From: Micromonospora echinospora
Lineage (GTDB): Bacteria > Actinomycetota > Actinomycetes > Mycobacteriales > Micromonosporaceae
Length of the DNA: 64,000 nt
Direction: 5' to 3'
Assembly (NCBI RefSeq): GCF_014203425.1
Contig: NZ_JACHJC010000001.1
Location: forward strand, 1,922,001 to 1,986,000
The notes beneath the pieces are model-generated. The model ran no database searches. It saw only the letters and a program-made list of their open reading frames with translations, and had not been told where the DNA came from. The translations under genes and the position numbers were made by a program. Numbering within the stretch: the first letter of the stretch is position 1; each line of letters starts with the position of its first letter. This document shows positions 18,941 to 28,789 of the stretch, piece after piece.

Positions 18941-20412
18941 GCGACTTGACCAAGCTGAGTGCCGTTGAGATCGCCGGGCTGGTGGCCAGCGGCGAGACCT
19001 CCGCCGTCGAGGTCACCCAGGCCCACCTGGACCGCATCGGCGCCGTCGACGACCGGGTGCACGCGTTCCTGCACGTCGACACCGAGGGGGCGCTCGCCGC
19101 CGCCCGGTCCGTGGACGAGCGCCGCGCGGCCGGTGAGGAACTCGGCCCGCTCGCCGGTGTGCCGGTCGCGGTGAAGGACGTGCTCACCACCAAGGGCGTG
19201 CCGACCACGGTCGGGTCGAAGATCCTGGAGGGCTGGCGCCCGCCGTACGACTCGACGATCGTCGAGCGGCTGCGCGCCGCCGGCACGGTGATGCTCGGCA
19301 AGACGAACATGGACGAGTTCGCCATGGGCTCCTCCACCGAGTACTCGGCGTACGGGCCGACCCGTAACCCGTGGGACCTGGAGCGGATCCCGGGCGGTTC
19401 CGGCGGCGGCAGCGCGGCGGCGCTGGCCGCGTACGAGGCGCCGCTGTCGATCGGCTCGGACACCGGCGGATCGATCCGCCAGCCCGGCGCGGTCACCGGC
19501 ACCGTCGGCGCGAAGCCGACCTACGGCGGCACCTCCCGCTACGGCCTGGTGGCGTTCTCCTCGTCGCTGGACACGCCCGGCCCGTGCGCGCGTACCGTGC
19601 TGGACGCCGCGTTGCTGCACGAGGTGATCGGCGGCCACGACCCGCGCGACTCCACCTCGATCCCGGCCGCGGTGCCGGACGTGGTGGCCGCCGCGCGCCT
19701 CGGCGCCACCGGCGACCTGACCGGCGTCAAGCTCGGCATGGTCACCGAGTTCACCGGCGAGGGCGCGGAGCCGGGCGTGTCGGCCGCGTTCCGCGACGCG
19801 GCCGAGGCGCTGGCGAAGCTGGGTGCGGAGATCGTCGAGGTCTCCTGCCCGCACTTCAAGTACGCGCTGCCGGCCTACTACCTGATCGCGCCGAGCGAGT
19901 GCTCCTCCAACCTGGCCCGGTTCGACGGCGTCCGGTTCGGCCTGCGGGTCGGCGACGACGGCAACCGGTCTCTGGAGGAGGTCATGTCCCTGACCCGCGA
20001 GGCCGGATTCGGCCCCGAGGTCAAGCGCCGCATCATGATCGGCACGTATGCGCTCTCCTCGGGCTACTACGACGCCTACTACGGCCAGGCGCAGAAGGTC
20101 CGCACCCTCATCACGCGGGACTTCACCAGCGCGTTCGAGCAGGTCGACGCGCTGATCTCGCCGACCACGCCGTTCGTGGCGTTCCCGCTGGGGTCGCGCA
20201 CCGCCGACCCGTACCAGATGTACCTGGCCGACCTGTTCACCATCCCGACGAACCTGTACGGCGGCCCGGCGATCTCGGTGCCGTGCGGCCTGTCCGACGG
20301 GCTCCCGGTCGGCTTCCAGATCATGGCGCCGACCATGGCGGACGACCGGATGTACCGGGTCGCCGCCGCGCTGGAGAGCGCCGTCGGCACGCTCACCCCG
20401 CCGACGCTCTGA
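18937..20412 (+). CDS. gatA: Glutamyl-tRNA(Gln) amidotransferase subunit A
   Basis: 491 residues. It is the amidase subunit that releases ammonia from glutamine for transamidation of Glu-tRNA(Gln) or Asp-tRNA(Asn). The Ser-cisSer-Lys catalytic set is visible: Lys in VAVKDVLTT, the amidase signature [11 protein letters not shown] (about 152-162) and [13 protein letters not shown] holding the cis-Ser and nucleophile Ser. It overlaps gatC by 4 bp. A strong 17-bp hairpin follows at 20428, so gatCA is closed off from gatB, which lies 1.46 kb downstream beyond a surface-protein gene. Confidence 0.97.
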   Translation: MSDLTKLSAVEIAGLVASGETSAVEVTQAHLDRIGAVDDRVHAFLHVDTEGALAAARSVDERRAAGEELGPLAGVPVAVKDVLTTKGVPTTVGSKILEGWRPPYDSTIVERLRAAGTVMLGKTNMDEFAMGSSTEYSAYGPTRNPWDLERIPGGSGGGSAAALAAYEAPLSIGSDTGGSIRQPGAVTGTVGAKPTYGGTSRYGLVAFSSSLDTPGPCARTVLDAALLHEVIGGHDPRDSTSIPAAVPDVVAAARLGATGDLTGVKLGMVTEFTGEGAEPGVSAAFRDAAEALAKLGAEIVEVSCPHFKYALPAYYLIAPSECSSNLARFDGVRFGLRVGDDGNRSLEEVMSLTREAGFGPEVKRRIMIGTYALSSGYYDAYYGQAQKVRTLITRDFTSAFEQVDALISPTTPFVAFPLGSRTADPYQMYLADLFTIPTNLYGGPAISVPCGLSDGLPVGFQIMAPTMADDRMYRVAAALESAVGTLTPPTL

Positions 20413-20427
20413 GCTGACGGGATCCGC

Positions 20428-20466
20428 ACGCGCCCGGCGCGGTCACCACGACCGCGCCGGGCGCGT
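20428..20466 (+). terminator. Hairpin terminator after gatA
   Basis: A perfect 17-bp GC-rich inverted repeat (20428-20444 with 20450-20466), 5-base loop ACCAC, starting 16 bp after the gatA stop. There is no T-run. Confidence 0.85.
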
Positions 20467-20505
20467 CTGTCGTCGTGGCGACACGGTGATCACCGATCAG
20501 TGGAT

Positions 20506-20534
20506 TGTCCGGGGTAGCTGGCACTGGTCGAATA
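20506..20534 (+). promoter_or_regulatory. Weak SigK-like promoter motif upstream of the LPITG protein gene
   Basis: CGAATA (20529-20534) matches the -10 that I recall for mycobacterial SigK, with TGTCCG 17 bases upstream at 20506-20511. The -35 part is a poor match to the GCATCC seen at 6.3 kb, so this is only a lead. Confidence 0.2.
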
Positions 20535-20612
20535 AACTCCGAGTCTGCTGGATCGACTGGACTGTGGCCCGCTGGCGGACGCGAGCGGTTCCGACCGAGA
20601 GCTGGATGTGCG

Positions 20613-21776
20613 ATGGGGACACTTCGCCCGGTCATGGCCCTGACGATGGTCGTCGCGTTGCTGCTGGGCGCCGGGCAACCGGCCGTCGCGCAACCGGCCA
20701 CCGCCGCCACCGAGGCGGTCACCATCACCTCGGGCAAGCCCCGGCCGGTCATGTACATCGGGCAGGTGTACGCGATCCACACCGTCGAGGCCACAGGTGG
20801 CACCGCGCCGTACCGGTTGTCGGTGACCTCGGGCAGCCTGCCCCCGGGGATGCTCGTGGTGGGGACGTCGCTCGGTGGTGCGCCGACCACGCCGGGGACG
20901 TACACGTTCCGGTTGCGGATGACCGACAAGAACGACCTCTTCGACGAGCAGACGGCGACGATCGAGGTGCGCGAACCGAAGGTCGTCATCACGTCGGGCA
21001 AGCCCCGGTCGCCCATGTACCTGGGCCGGGTGTACGCGATCCACACGGTCGAGGCGACCGGTGGCACCGGGCCGTACCGGTTGTCGGTGACCTCGGGCAG
21101 CCTGCCCCCGGGGATGCTCGTGGTGGGGACGTCGCTCGGTGGCGCGCCGACCACGCCCGGCACGTACACGTTCACGTTGCGGATGACCGACAAGAACGAC
21201 CGCTTCGACGAGCAGGACGCCACAGTCGTCGTCGCCGAGGCGGCGACGGCGTTCACCTCCGGCGACCCGCCCGCCGCCACCGTCGGTAAGCGCTACTCCT
21301 TCCGGTTCACCGCCGACGGTGACTCGGACATCGCGTTCTCCCTGGCCGCCGGGGCCCTGCCGGACGGCCTCACCCTCGACAAGGAGGGGCGGCTCAGGGG
21401 CACCCCGGGCAGCGTCGGCACGTTCGCCTTCACCGTCGCGGCGAAGGGGTACAGCACCAGCGCCACGAAGCAGGTGTCGCTGACCGTCGCGGCTCGGACC
21501 CCGAGCACCCCGACGGCGTCCCCGACCGGCTCGACGCCCGACCCGGCCGACCCGACTGCCACGCCGACCCCGGGCGATCCGGCCGCCACACCCTCGGAGA
21601 GCAGCCCCGCACCCCTGCCGACGGCCTCGCCGTCGAAGGTGAGCGGCGCGTGGCTGCCGATCACCGGCCCGGGCTCGCCGCTCGTGCTGCTGCTGCTGAG
21701 CGTCGTGGCCTTCTCCATCGGCGGCATCCTGCTCGTGCTGGCCTACAACCGCCGGCGGTTCACCACACCGGAGTGA
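20613..21776 (+). CDS. LPXTG-type cell-surface protein with tandem Ig-like domains
   Basis: 387 residues from ATG 20613. A signal peptide ends near AVA-QP (26). Three Ig-like (He_PIG, putative-Ig) units follow; the first two are near-identical copies of 88 residues (period 264 bp, 20724 and 20988), the third is divergent (from about [10 protein letters not shown]). Each contains the LPPGM/LPDGL turn typical of this family. A Thr/Pro/Ser-rich wall-spanning stretch leads to LPITG (348-352), a membrane helix and a basic NRRRF tail: a complete sortase sorting signal. The protein is therefore probably anchored to the cell wall. Ligand or adhesion role is inference. It sits between gatA and gatB. 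Confidence 0.88.
   Translation: MGTLRPVMALTMVVALLLGAGQPAVAQPATAATEAVTITSGKPRPVMYIGQVYAIHTVEATGGTAPYRLSVTSGSLPPGMLVVGTSLGGAPTTPGTYTFRLRMTDKNDLFDEQTATIEVREPKVVITSGKPRSPMYLGRVYAIHTVEATGGTGPYRLSVTSGSLPPGMLVVGTSLGGAPTTPGTYTFTLRMTDKNDRFDEQDATVVVAEAATAFTSGDPPAATVGKRYSFRFTADGDSDIAFSLAAGALPDGLTLDKEGRLRGTPGSVGTFAFTVAAKGYSTSATKQVSLTVAARTPSTPTASPTGSTPDPADPTATPTPGDPAATPSESSPAPLPTASPSKVSGAWLPITGPGSPLVLLLLSVVAFSIGGILLVLAYNRRRFTTPE
20724..21246 (+). repeat. 264-bp direct tandem repeat within the surface-protein gene
   Basis: Two head-to-tail copies, about 20724-20987 and 20988-21246, encode the first two Ig-like domains. Long blocks are identical, for example the block coding [20 protein letters not shown] including third codon positions, so the duplication is recent or kept alike by gene conversion. 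Confidence 0.9.
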
Positions 21777-21873
21777 CGCCCGCCCGAGCCCGGGTAGGCG
21801 GAGCGGTAGGCTTGGCGGCGTTGTGTCCGGATGCCGCCGTGGGCCGGCTACCGCCTGCAAAGCTGGAGTTCTC

Positions 21874-23367
21874 ATGACCACGACGCTGCCCGCGTACGAC
21901 GAGGTCGTCGCGCGCTTCGAACCGGTGATCGGCCTGGAGACCCACGTCGAGCTGGGCACGAACACCAAGATGTGGTGCGGCTGCCCGACCGACTTCGGCG
22001 GCGAGCCGAACACCCGGGTCTGCCCGGTCTGCCTCGGCCTGCCCGGCTCGCTGCCGGTAGCGAACAAGGCCGCCATCGAGGCGACCATCCGGATCGGGCT
22101 GGCGCTGAACTGTTCGATCGCCGAATGGTGCCGGTTCGCCCGGAAGAACTACTTCTACCCGGACATGCCGAAGAACTTCCAGATCAGCCAGTACGACGAG
22201 CCGCTGTGCTTCGACGGCTACCTGGACGTCGAGGTGAACGGCGAGCTGGTGCGCATCGGCATCGAGCGGGTGCACCTGGAGGAGGACACCGGCAAGACGC
22301 TGCATGTCGGCGGCGCCACCGGCCGCATCCACGGCGCCACCGAGTCGCTCGTCGACTACAACCGGGCCGGCATCCCTCTGGTCGAGATCGTCACCAAGCC
22401 CATCCCCGGCACCGGTGCGCTCGCGCCCGAGGTCGCCCGCGCGTACGTCGCCGAGCTGCGCGACGTGATCCGTTCGCTCGGCGTCTCGGACGTGCGGATG
22501 GAGGAGGGCTCGCTGCGCTGCGACGTCAACACGTCGCTGAACCGGCCGGGCGAGGAGTGGGGCACCCGCACCGAGACCAAGAACGTCAACTCGCTGCGCT
22601 CGGTCGAGCGGGCGGTCCGCTCGGAGATGCTGCGGCAGGCGTCGGTGCTGGAGGCGGGCGGCCGGATCACCCAGGAGACCCGGCACTTCCACGAGGACAC
22701 CGGCGACACCACGTCGGGCCGGTCCAAGGAGACCGCCACCGACTACCGCTACTTCCCGGAGCCGGACCTGGTGCCGCTCGCCCCGGACACCGCGTGGGTG
22801 GCCGAGCTGAAGGCGGCCCTGCCGGAGCTGCCGCGGCTGCGTCGCAAGCGGATCCAGCAGGGCTGGGGCCTGTCCGACCTCGACATGCAGTCGGTGGTCA
22901 ACGCCGGCGCGGTCGAGCTGATCGAGGCGACGGTCGCCGCCGGCGCCACCCCTGCGGCCGCCCGCAAGTGGTGGCTGGGCGAGCTGTCCCGCCGCGCCAA
23001 CGAGGCCGGCGTGGAACTGGCCGACGTGGGCGCGACCCCGGCCCAGGTCGCCGAGCTGCAGAGCCTGGTCGACGCCGGCAAGCTCAACGACAAGCTGGCC
23101 CGTACCGTGCTTGAGGGCGTGGTGGCCGGGGAGGGCTCGCCGACCGAGATCATGACCAACCGCAACCTGGAGGTCGTCTCGGACACCGGCGCGCTCACCG
23201 CGGCCGTGGACGAGGCGATCGCCGCCAACCCGGACGTCGCCGACAAGATCCGCAGCGGCAAGGTCGCGGCGGCCGGCGCGCTGGTCGGCGCGGTCATGAA
23301 GACCACCCGCGGCCAGGCGGACGCGAAGACGGTCCGCGAGCTGATCCTGGCGCGCCTCGGCGCCTGA
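21874..23367 (+). CDS. gatB: Asp/Glu-tRNA amidotransferase subunit B
   Basis: 497 residues from ATG 21874. GatB binds the mischarged tRNA and phosphorylates the Glu/Asp side chain. It starts with the family signature [27 protein letters not shown], where the Cys set near CGCP and [12 protein letters not shown] binds zinc. The kinase centre [19 protein letters not shown] is present, as is the C-terminal helical tail domain (YqeY-like, from about 375). A TAGGCT at 21807-21812 is a likely -10 for its own transcript. The palindrome pair at 23371-23427 lies immediately after the stop. Confidence 0.97.
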   Translation: MTTTLPAYDEVVARFEPVIGLETHVELGTNTKMWCGCPTDFGGEPNTRVCPVCLGLPGSLPVANKAAIEATIRIGLALNCSIAEWCRFARKNYFYPDMPKNFQISQYDEPLCFDGYLDVEVNGELVRIGIERVHLEEDTGKTLHVGGATGRIHGATESLVDYNRAGIPLVEIVTKPIPGTGALAPEVARAYVAELRDVIRSLGVSDVRMEEGSLRCDVNTSLNRPGEEWGTRTETKNVNSLRSVERAVRSEMLRQASVLEAGGRITQETRHFHEDTGDTTSGRSKETATDYRYFPEPDLVPLAPDTAWVAELKAALPELPRLRRKRIQQGWGLSDLDMQSVVNAGAVELIEATVAAGATPAAARKWWLGELSRRANEAGVELADVGATPAQVAELQSLVDAGKLNDKLARTVLEGVVAGEGSPTEIMTNRNLEVVSDTGALTAAVDEAIAANPDVADKIRSGKVAAAGALVGAVMKTTRGQADAKTVRELILARLGA

Positions 23368-23370
23368 CGT

Positions 23371-23427
23371 GTAAGGAAGGGCCCCTTCTTAACGCCTGGT
23401 GCATGGGAAGGGGCCCTTCCTAACGCC
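23371..23427. repeat. Paired palindromic element, copy 1
   Basis: Two near-palindromic units, each built on AAGGGSCCCTTC followed by TTAACGCC or CTAACGCC, are spaced 31 bp apart (23371-23396 and 23405-23427). The same pair in reverse orientation and with the same 31-bp period is found at 46726-46782. It lies 3 bp after the gatB stop and may also serve as a terminator. Confidence 0.8.
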
Positions 23428-23475
23428 TCACCCCCACTCAGTGGGCGTCAACGGCGACGCCCGGATGGAGAAACC

Positions 23476-25824
23476 GTGAACACCGACGTCCTCGACGAGA
23501 TCCAGCGCCGGGTGCTCTGGCTCGCCACCCGCATCGTCGACGCGGCCAACCACGACCGCGACACCGGCGACGGGGTGAAGGTCGGCGGCCACCAGGCGTC
23601 CAGCGCGTCCCTGGTCACGGCGATGACCGCGCTCTGGTTCCACCACCTGGACGCCGAGGACCGGGTAGCGGTGAAGCCGCACGCCTCGCCGGTGTTCCAC
23701 GCCATCCAGTACCTGCTCGGCAACCTCGACAAGGCGTACCTGCCGAAGCTGCGGGCACGCGGCGGCCTCCAGTCGTACCCTTCGCGCACCAAGGACCCGG
23801 ACGAGGTCGACTTCTCCACCGGCTCGGTCGGCCTGGGCGCCGCCGCGCCACTGTTCGCCGCCGTGACCCGCCGCTACGTCGACGCGCACTTCGGCCCGCG
23901 CCCGCACTCCCGGTTCGTCGCCCTCATCGGCGACGCCGAACTGGACGAGGGCAACATCTGGGAGGCGGTCGCCGACCCGGCCACCACCGGCCTGGGCAAC
24001 GTGATGTGGCTGGTCGACTTCAACCGGCAGTCTCTGGACCGGGTGGTCCCCGGCATCCGGATCAACCAGTGGCGCGGCCAGTTCGAGGCGGCCGGCTGGC
24101 ACGTCGTGGAGGTCAAGTACGGCCGGAGGCTCGCCGAGGCGTACGCCCGGCCGGGCGGCGCGGCGCTGCGCGACTGGATCGACCGGATGCCCAACGAGCA
24201 GTACCAGTCGCTGTTCGGGCTGGCCGGGCCGGCGCTGCGCAAGCAGTTCCTGGACGGCGCGCCGGCCGAGGTCGCCGCGTTCGTCGCCGACATCGGCGAC
24301 GACGAGCTGGGCCCGCTCGTCACCGACCTGGGCGGGCACGACACGCAGGCCATGCTCGACGCGTACGCCCAGTGCGACGCGGTCACCGACCGGCCCAGCG
24401 TCGTGTTCGCGTACACGGTCAAAGGCTGGGGCCTGCCGATCGCCGGCAACCCGCGCAACCACTCGGCGCTGCTCACCACCGAGCAGGTCGACGCGCTGCG
24501 CGCCGCGAACGGCCTGACCCCGGAGACCGAGTGGGACCGCCTCGACCCGGCGTCCCCGGCCGGCATCCGGGCCGGCGAGCGCCGGGAGGCGCTGTCCCGC
24601 GCGCCGCGCGAGCGGGCGCTGGGCGTCACCGTTCCGGAAACCACGCGGGTACGCGCCAACAAGCCCGTCTCCACCCAGGAGGTCTTCGGGCGGGTGCTGG
24701 TCGACCTGGCCCGCGATCCGCAGGTGGCGCCCTACCTGGTGACCACCGCCCCGGACGTGGCGACCTCGACCAACCTGGCCGGTTTCATCAACAAGACGGG
24801 CGTGTTCGCGCCGACCGAGCAGCGTTCCTGGACCGAGGACCGGATGCTGCGCTGGACCGAGAGCCCCGCCGGGCAGCACATCGAGCTGGGCATCTCGGAG
24901 ATGAACCTGTTCCTGCTGCTGGGCCAGCTCGGCCTGTCGTGGGACCTGTCCGGCCAGCCGCTGCTGCCGGTGGGCACCGTCTACGACCCGTTCGTGCTGC
25001 GCGGTCTCGACGCGTTCCTCTACGGCACGTACTCCGGCTCCCGGTTCGTGGTGGCCGGCACCCCGTCCGGCATCACGCTGGCGCCCGAGGGCGGCGCGCA
25101 CCAGTCCACCATCACCGCCTCGGTCGGCCTGGAGCTGCCGGGTGTGACGTTCCTGGAACCCGCGTACGCCGGCAGCCTCGACTGGCTGCTCTGCGACGCG
25201 CTCGGCCAGATCGCCGGTGGCGCCGCGCCCGCCGCCACGGCCGCGCCGGCCGAGGACGGGGCGTACTACTTCCGGCTCAGCACCCGGCCGATCGACCAGG
25301 CGCCGTTCGAGGCGGCCCGGACCCGGCTCGGGGACGCGGTGCTGCGGCGGCAGGTGGTGGCCGGCGCGTACCGGCTCGTGGACGCGCACCAGGCGTACCC
25401 CGAACTGGCTGACGCCCCGGTCGTGCAGCTCGCCGCCTCCGGCGCGGTGCTGCCGGAGGTGCTCGCGGCCGCCGCGGAGCTGGCGGAGGAGGGCGTGGCC
25501 GCGCACGTGGTCGACGTGACCAGCCTGGACCGCCTCTACCGGGCGTGGCAGCGGACGCTGCGCCAGGGTGTGCGGACCGCGACCGTGCCGAGCGTGCCGG
25601 GCGCGCTGCGGTCGGCGTTCGCCGACCGGGTGCCGGTGGTCACGGTGCACGACGCGGCGTCGCATGCGATGGCCTGGCTCGGCTCGGCGGTCGGCGCCCC
25701 GGCGGTGCCGCTCGGCGTGGACGAGTTCGGCCAGTCCGGCAGCGTCCGGGAGCTGTACGAGCTGCACGACCTGCTGCCGGGCAGCATCGTCAACGCCGCG
25801 CTGGCCGCGATCGCGCTGCGCTGA
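23476..25824 (+). CDS. Transketolase-like/pyruvate dehydrogenase E1 (AceE-like) protein
   Basis: 782 residues from GTG 23476. It belongs to the homodimeric-E1/transketolase group. The N-terminal ThDP domain has GDAELDEGNIWEAV (about 155-168), the GDxE variant of the ThDP motif seen in AceE, with DFNRQSLDRVV following. The Pyr domain has LGISEMNLFLLLGQLG with the ThDP-activating Glu, and a transketolase C-terminal domain follows. E. coli AceE has ~887 residues and M. tuberculosis AceE ~900, so this is about 100 shorter. No E2/E3 genes are near. It may be a second E1 or an enzyme of another 2-oxo acid or sugar phosphate. Confidence 0.85.
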   Translation: MNTDVLDEIQRRVLWLATRIVDAANHDRDTGDGVKVGGHQASSASLVTAMTALWFHHLDAEDRVAVKPHASPVFHAIQYLLGNLDKAYLPKLRARGGLQSYPSRTKDPDEVDFSTGSVGLGAAAPLFAAVTRRYVDAHFGPRPHSRFVALIGDAELDEGNIWEAVADPATTGLGNVMWLVDFNRQSLDRVVPGIRINQWRGQFEAAGWHVVEVKYGRRLAEAYARPGGAALRDWIDRMPNEQYQSLFGLAGPALRKQFLDGAPAEVAAFVADIGDDELGPLVTDLGGHDTQAMLDAYAQCDAVTDRPSVVFAYTVKGWGLPIAGNPRNHSALLTTEQVDALRAANGLTPETEWDRLDPASPAGIRAGERREALSRAPRERALGVTVPETTRVRANKPVSTQEVFGRVLVDLARDPQVAPYLVTTAPDVATSTNLAGFINKTGVFAPTEQRSWTEDRMLRWTESPAGQHIELGISEMNLFLLLGQLGLSWDLSGQPLLPVGTVYDPFVLRGLDAFLYGTYSGSRFVVAGTPSGITLAPEGGAHQSTITASVGLELPGVTFLEPAYAGSLDWLLCDALGQIAGGAAPAATAAPAEDGAYYFRLSTRPIDQAPFEAARTRLGDAVLRRQVVAGAYRLVDAHQAYPELADAPVVQLAASGAVLPEVLAAAAELAEEGVAAHVVDVTSLDRLYRAWQRTLRQGVRTATVPSVPGALRSAFADRVPVVTVHDAASHAMAWLGSAVGAPAVPLGVDEFGQSGSVRELYELHDLLPGSIVNAALAAIALR

Positions 25825-25861
25825 CCCGCCGACCCCCGCGCCCCGGCGGGGTCAGCGGGTC
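25823..25861. terminator. Bidirectional hairpin between convergent genes
   Basis: A 14-bp inverted repeat with one mismatch (25823-25836 with 25848-25861). It covers the stop codons of both the AceE-like gene and the metallophosphoesterase gene, so it can end both transcripts. Confidence 0.7.
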
Positions 25862-27465
25862 GTGGTGGGGCTGGGGGTGGCCGTGCTCGGCGACGGCGAG
25901 CCCGAGGGGCCGCGGGTCGGGGTCGGGGTGACCGGCACCTGGTCGCCCTTGGCCGGGTCGCGGATGACGTGCCGCTCCAGGTTGACCTGCGACTGCCCGG
26001 TCCCGCCCACGGTGATCTCGTCGTAGGCCTGGAGCAGCTTCTGCTGGTCGAAGTAGAGCACCGTCATGGTCAGCGGGGTCGGCTTCTCGCCCTCCAGGCC
26101 GCGCAGCCCGGCCCCGCCGGTCGAGCCCTCCACCATCAGCGTGGTCGGCTGCTTGCCGGGCACCTCCGGCAGCTTCGACACCTGCCGCGAGTGGGTGTGC
26201 CCGGAGAGCACCAGCGGGCAGGTGCCGGAGAGCGGCCCGGCCGAGGCGGGGTCGTGCACCAGCGCGATGTCCACCTTGCGCGGCGACTTCTCGATCGTGG
26301 CGGCGAGCTGTTCGCCGGCGCCGATCACCTGGTCCGCGACCGCGGCGGTGAGGCCGCTGCCGGCCGGCGAGGTCTCCTTGTCCGGGGTGAAGCGGGGGTC
26401 GCCGATGCCGGCGATGGTCAGCCCGGCCACCGTCGTGATCGAGTTGTTCAGCACTATCGCGTTCGGCTGCTGGGCCACCGCCGCGGCGGTGCGGGGCGAG
26501 TCGTGGTTGCCGCGAATGAACACGTACGGCTTCTTGAGCAGGCCGATCGAGCCGACGAAGGACGCCTCCGGCTCGCTGCCCCAGTCGGTCATGTCGCCGG
26601 TGTCGATGACCACGTCGATGCCGAACTGCTCGACAACGGTACGGATCAGCTGCCAGCCGGTCGGGTTGAGGTGCATGTCCGACACGTGCAGCACCCGGGT
26701 GGTGCCGGGCGACGGCTGCACCACAGGCAGCGCGGAGACCGTGGTGTACAGCTTGCTGACGTTGCCGACCAGCCGCTGCAACTGCTCGGCGTACTTGGTG
26801 TAGTCGTTGGCGATCCGCCGCGCGTCGCCCACGATCGCGGGCGCGTTGACCAGCAGGCCCTCGTACCGTGGCTCCTCGATCGCCTGCGGGCGCAGCGTGG
26901 TCGCGGCCATCCCGAGGCTGCCGGCGGTGATGACGAGCGACAGGCCGCCGGCCCAGGCGGTACGGCGGACGTCGCGGAAGACCAGCGCGGCCAGGATCAG
27001 CGTGGCCAGCACCGCCGAGGCGAGCGTACGCAGCCCGAGCCGCATCACGCCGTCGCGGACGTCCTGCACCGCCGACTGGCTGGCCCGGCTGATGCTGGCC
27101 GGGTCGTCGATCAGCGCCTCGGTGCGCCCCTGGTCGAGCGCGCCCACCTCGACGGTCAGGTACGCCGGCCCGTCGTGGCTGTCCAGCAGCAGCGCGCCCA
27201 GCGGCGGGATGTCGACTGTGGTGCCGCCGCTCAGCGACGGGCTGAGTTTCAGCTCGGCCCGGAACGGGCCGATGTCGGTGCCGACGTGGCCGCCCGCGTA
27301 CGTGCCGACCACGATGCCGCCGAGCGTGACCGCGAGCAGGGCCAGCACGACACCCAGCCGGCGCAGCCGGTGACCGGGCCGCCAGTCCGCCCAGCGGCGG
27401 GCACGCCCCCGCGCGGGTGACGTCTCGTCCCCCGCGCGGTGCTCTTCGTTGTCGTGGCCGTCCAT
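25852..27465 (-). CDS. Membrane metallophosphoesterase (calcineurin-like)
   Basis: 537 residues. The N-terminal half has a membrane helix at about 36-56 and two more at about 148-195, with an exported loop between. The phosphoesterase domain begins near 265 with the full dinuclear-metal set: HVSDMHLNPTG, DTGDMTDWG, RGNHDSPR, a later LVHDP and SGHTHSRQ. The C-terminus is Pro/Thr/Ser-rich and probably disordered. Which side of the membrane the domain faces depends on whether three or four helices span it. The substrate is unknown. It is head-to-tail with the sugar dehydrogenase, but 53 bp separate them. Confidence 0.9.
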   Translation of the reverse strand: MDGHDNEEHRAGDETSPARGRARRWADWRPGHRLRRLGVVLALLAVTLGGIVVGTYAGGHVGTDIGPFRAELKLSPSLSGGTTVDIPPLGALLLDSHDGPAYLTVEVGALDQGRTEALIDDPASISRASQSAVQDVRDGVMRLGLRTLASAVLATLILAALVFRDVRRTAWAGGLSLVITAGSLGMAATTLRPQAIEEPRYEGLLVNAPAIVGDARRIANDYTKYAEQLQRLVGNVSKLYTTVSALPVVQPSPGTTRVLHVSDMHLNPTGWQLIRTVVEQFGIDVVIDTGDMTDWGSEPEASFVGSIGLLKKPYVFIRGNHDSPRTAAAVAQQPNAIVLNNSITTVAGLTIAGIGDPRFTPDKETSPAGSGLTAAVADQVIGAGEQLAATIEKSPRKVDIALVHDPASAGPLSGTCPLVLSGHTHSRQVSKLPEVPGKQPTTLMVEGSTGGAGLRGLEGEKPTPLTMTVLYFDQQKLLQAYDEITVGGTGQSQVNLERHVIRDPAKGDQVPVTPTPTRGPSGSPSPSTATPSPTTTR

Positions 27466-27518
27466 GCTGAGATCCTGACCTGCCCCTTGAGCGATCTTGA
27501 CAAACCCGTCGAACCGGA

Positions 27519-28694
27519 TCAGCTCCGGCCGGCGCCCCCGTCGGCGAAGACCAGCCGCAGGAGGCGGTCGTCCTCGGCGGCGGGCCGGCCCCGCCCGTCC
27601 CGGTTCGAGGTGCTCACCCAGAGCGAGCCGTCCGGAGCCACCGCCGCGGCCCGGAGCCGGCCGTACTTGTCGGTGAGCAGGTCGCGCGGCTGGCCGAGGA
27701 CGGTCCCGTTGCCGGCCAGCTCCACCAGCCAGAGCCGCTGCCCCCGCAGGCAGGCGGTGACCAGCAGCCGATCCACGGCGGCCAGGCCGGAGCAGGAGGC
27801 GTCACCGGTGGGCCACTGCGTGATCGGGTTGACGTAGCGCCTGTCGTCGCTGCGCCCCTCCACCCGGGGCCACCCGTAGTTGCCGCCCTTGTTGATCGGG
27901 TTGATCTCGTCCCAGGTGTTCTGCCCGAACTCCACCGCGTACATCTTCTTGTCCGGCGTCCAGGCGAAGCCCTGCACGTTGCGGTGCCCGGTCGACCAGA
28001 CCGGCGACCCGGCGGTCGGGTTGCCCGGCGCCGGCTTGCCGTCCGGGGTGATCCGCAGGATCTTGCCGCCGAGGCTCTTCGCGTCCTGGGCGTTCTCGGT
28101 GCGCCCGGCGTCCCCGGTGCTGGCGTAGAGGAGGCCGTCCGGGCCGAAGCCCAGCCCGCCGCCGTTGTGCGTGCCGGCCTTCGGAATGCCGGTCAGGATC
28201 GGCGTCGGCACCTGCCCGAGCCGCATCTTGGCGATCCGGTTGTCGTTCTCGGCGGTGTAGTAGACGAAGATCGTCCGGTCCCGCTCGTACGCCGGGGAGA
28301 CCGCGATGCCGAGCAGGCCGCCCTCGCCGCCGGCGGCCACGTCCGGCACGGTCTGCACCGGCCGCACGGCAAGCCCGTCCGGGCCGGACTCCGGGCCGAC
28401 CTGGAGGATCCGCCCCTTGTCCCGCTCGGTCACCAGCGCCGCGCCGTCGGGCAGGAACGTGATGCCCCACGGCACCTCCAGGCCCTTGGCCAGCACGGTG
28501 GCGACCACCTGCTGGCCGGCCCCACCCGGGCTGGCGGTGCTGGACGGGCTCGGCAGGTTGGGCGGAGCGCCGGCCGGGTCCGGCTCGGGCTTCCCGAGGG
28601 CGCAACCGGCGCTGCCCAGCAGCAGCGCCGCGCAGGACACCGCCAGCGCCGTGCGGAGCCGGCGGACGCGGGGGTACGGAAGAGGCGCTCTCAC
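27519..28694 (-). CDS. PQQ-type glucose/sorbosone dehydrogenase, lipoprotein
   Basis: 391 residues from GTG 28694, chosen because it gives a normal lipoprotein signal: basic PRVRRLRT, hydrophobic core, then lipobox SAGC at about 26. The mature part is a six-bladed propeller of the soluble-GDH family: LEVPWGITFLPDGAALVTERDKG at the start, AGGEGGLLGIAVSP in the middle and a conserved INKGGNYGWPRVEG near the end, where family members bind PQQ and calcium. It would oxidise sugars at the cell surface. PQQ synthesis genes are not in the window. Many actinobacterial members have no proven cofactor. Confidence 0.9.
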   Translation of the reverse strand: MRAPLPYPRVRRLRTALAVSCAALLLGSAGCALGKPEPDPAGAPPNLPSPSSTASPGGAGQQVVATVLAKGLEVPWGITFLPDGAALVTERDKGRILQVGPESGPDGLAVRPVQTVPDVAAGGEGGLLGIAVSPAYERDRTIFVYYTAENDNRIAKMRLGQVPTPILTGIPKAGTHNGGGLGFGPDGLLYASTGDAGRTENAQDAKSLGGKILRITPDGKPAPGNPTAGSPVWSTGHRNVQGFAWTPDKKMYAVEFGQNTWDEINPINKGGNYGWPRVEGRSDDRRYVNPITQWPTGDASCSGLAAVDRLLVTACLRGQRLWLVELAGNGTVLGQPRDLLTDKYGRLRAAAVAPDGSLWVSTSNRDGRGRPAAEDDRLLRLVFADGGAGRS

Positions 28695-28789
28695 CCGGCC
28701 CAGCCTAGCCGGGCGAAGCGCCGAACCGGGCAGGTCGAGCGTCGTTCGATCGGCCTGTCGAACAGGGCGGAGAAGCCGGACCGGTCCGC

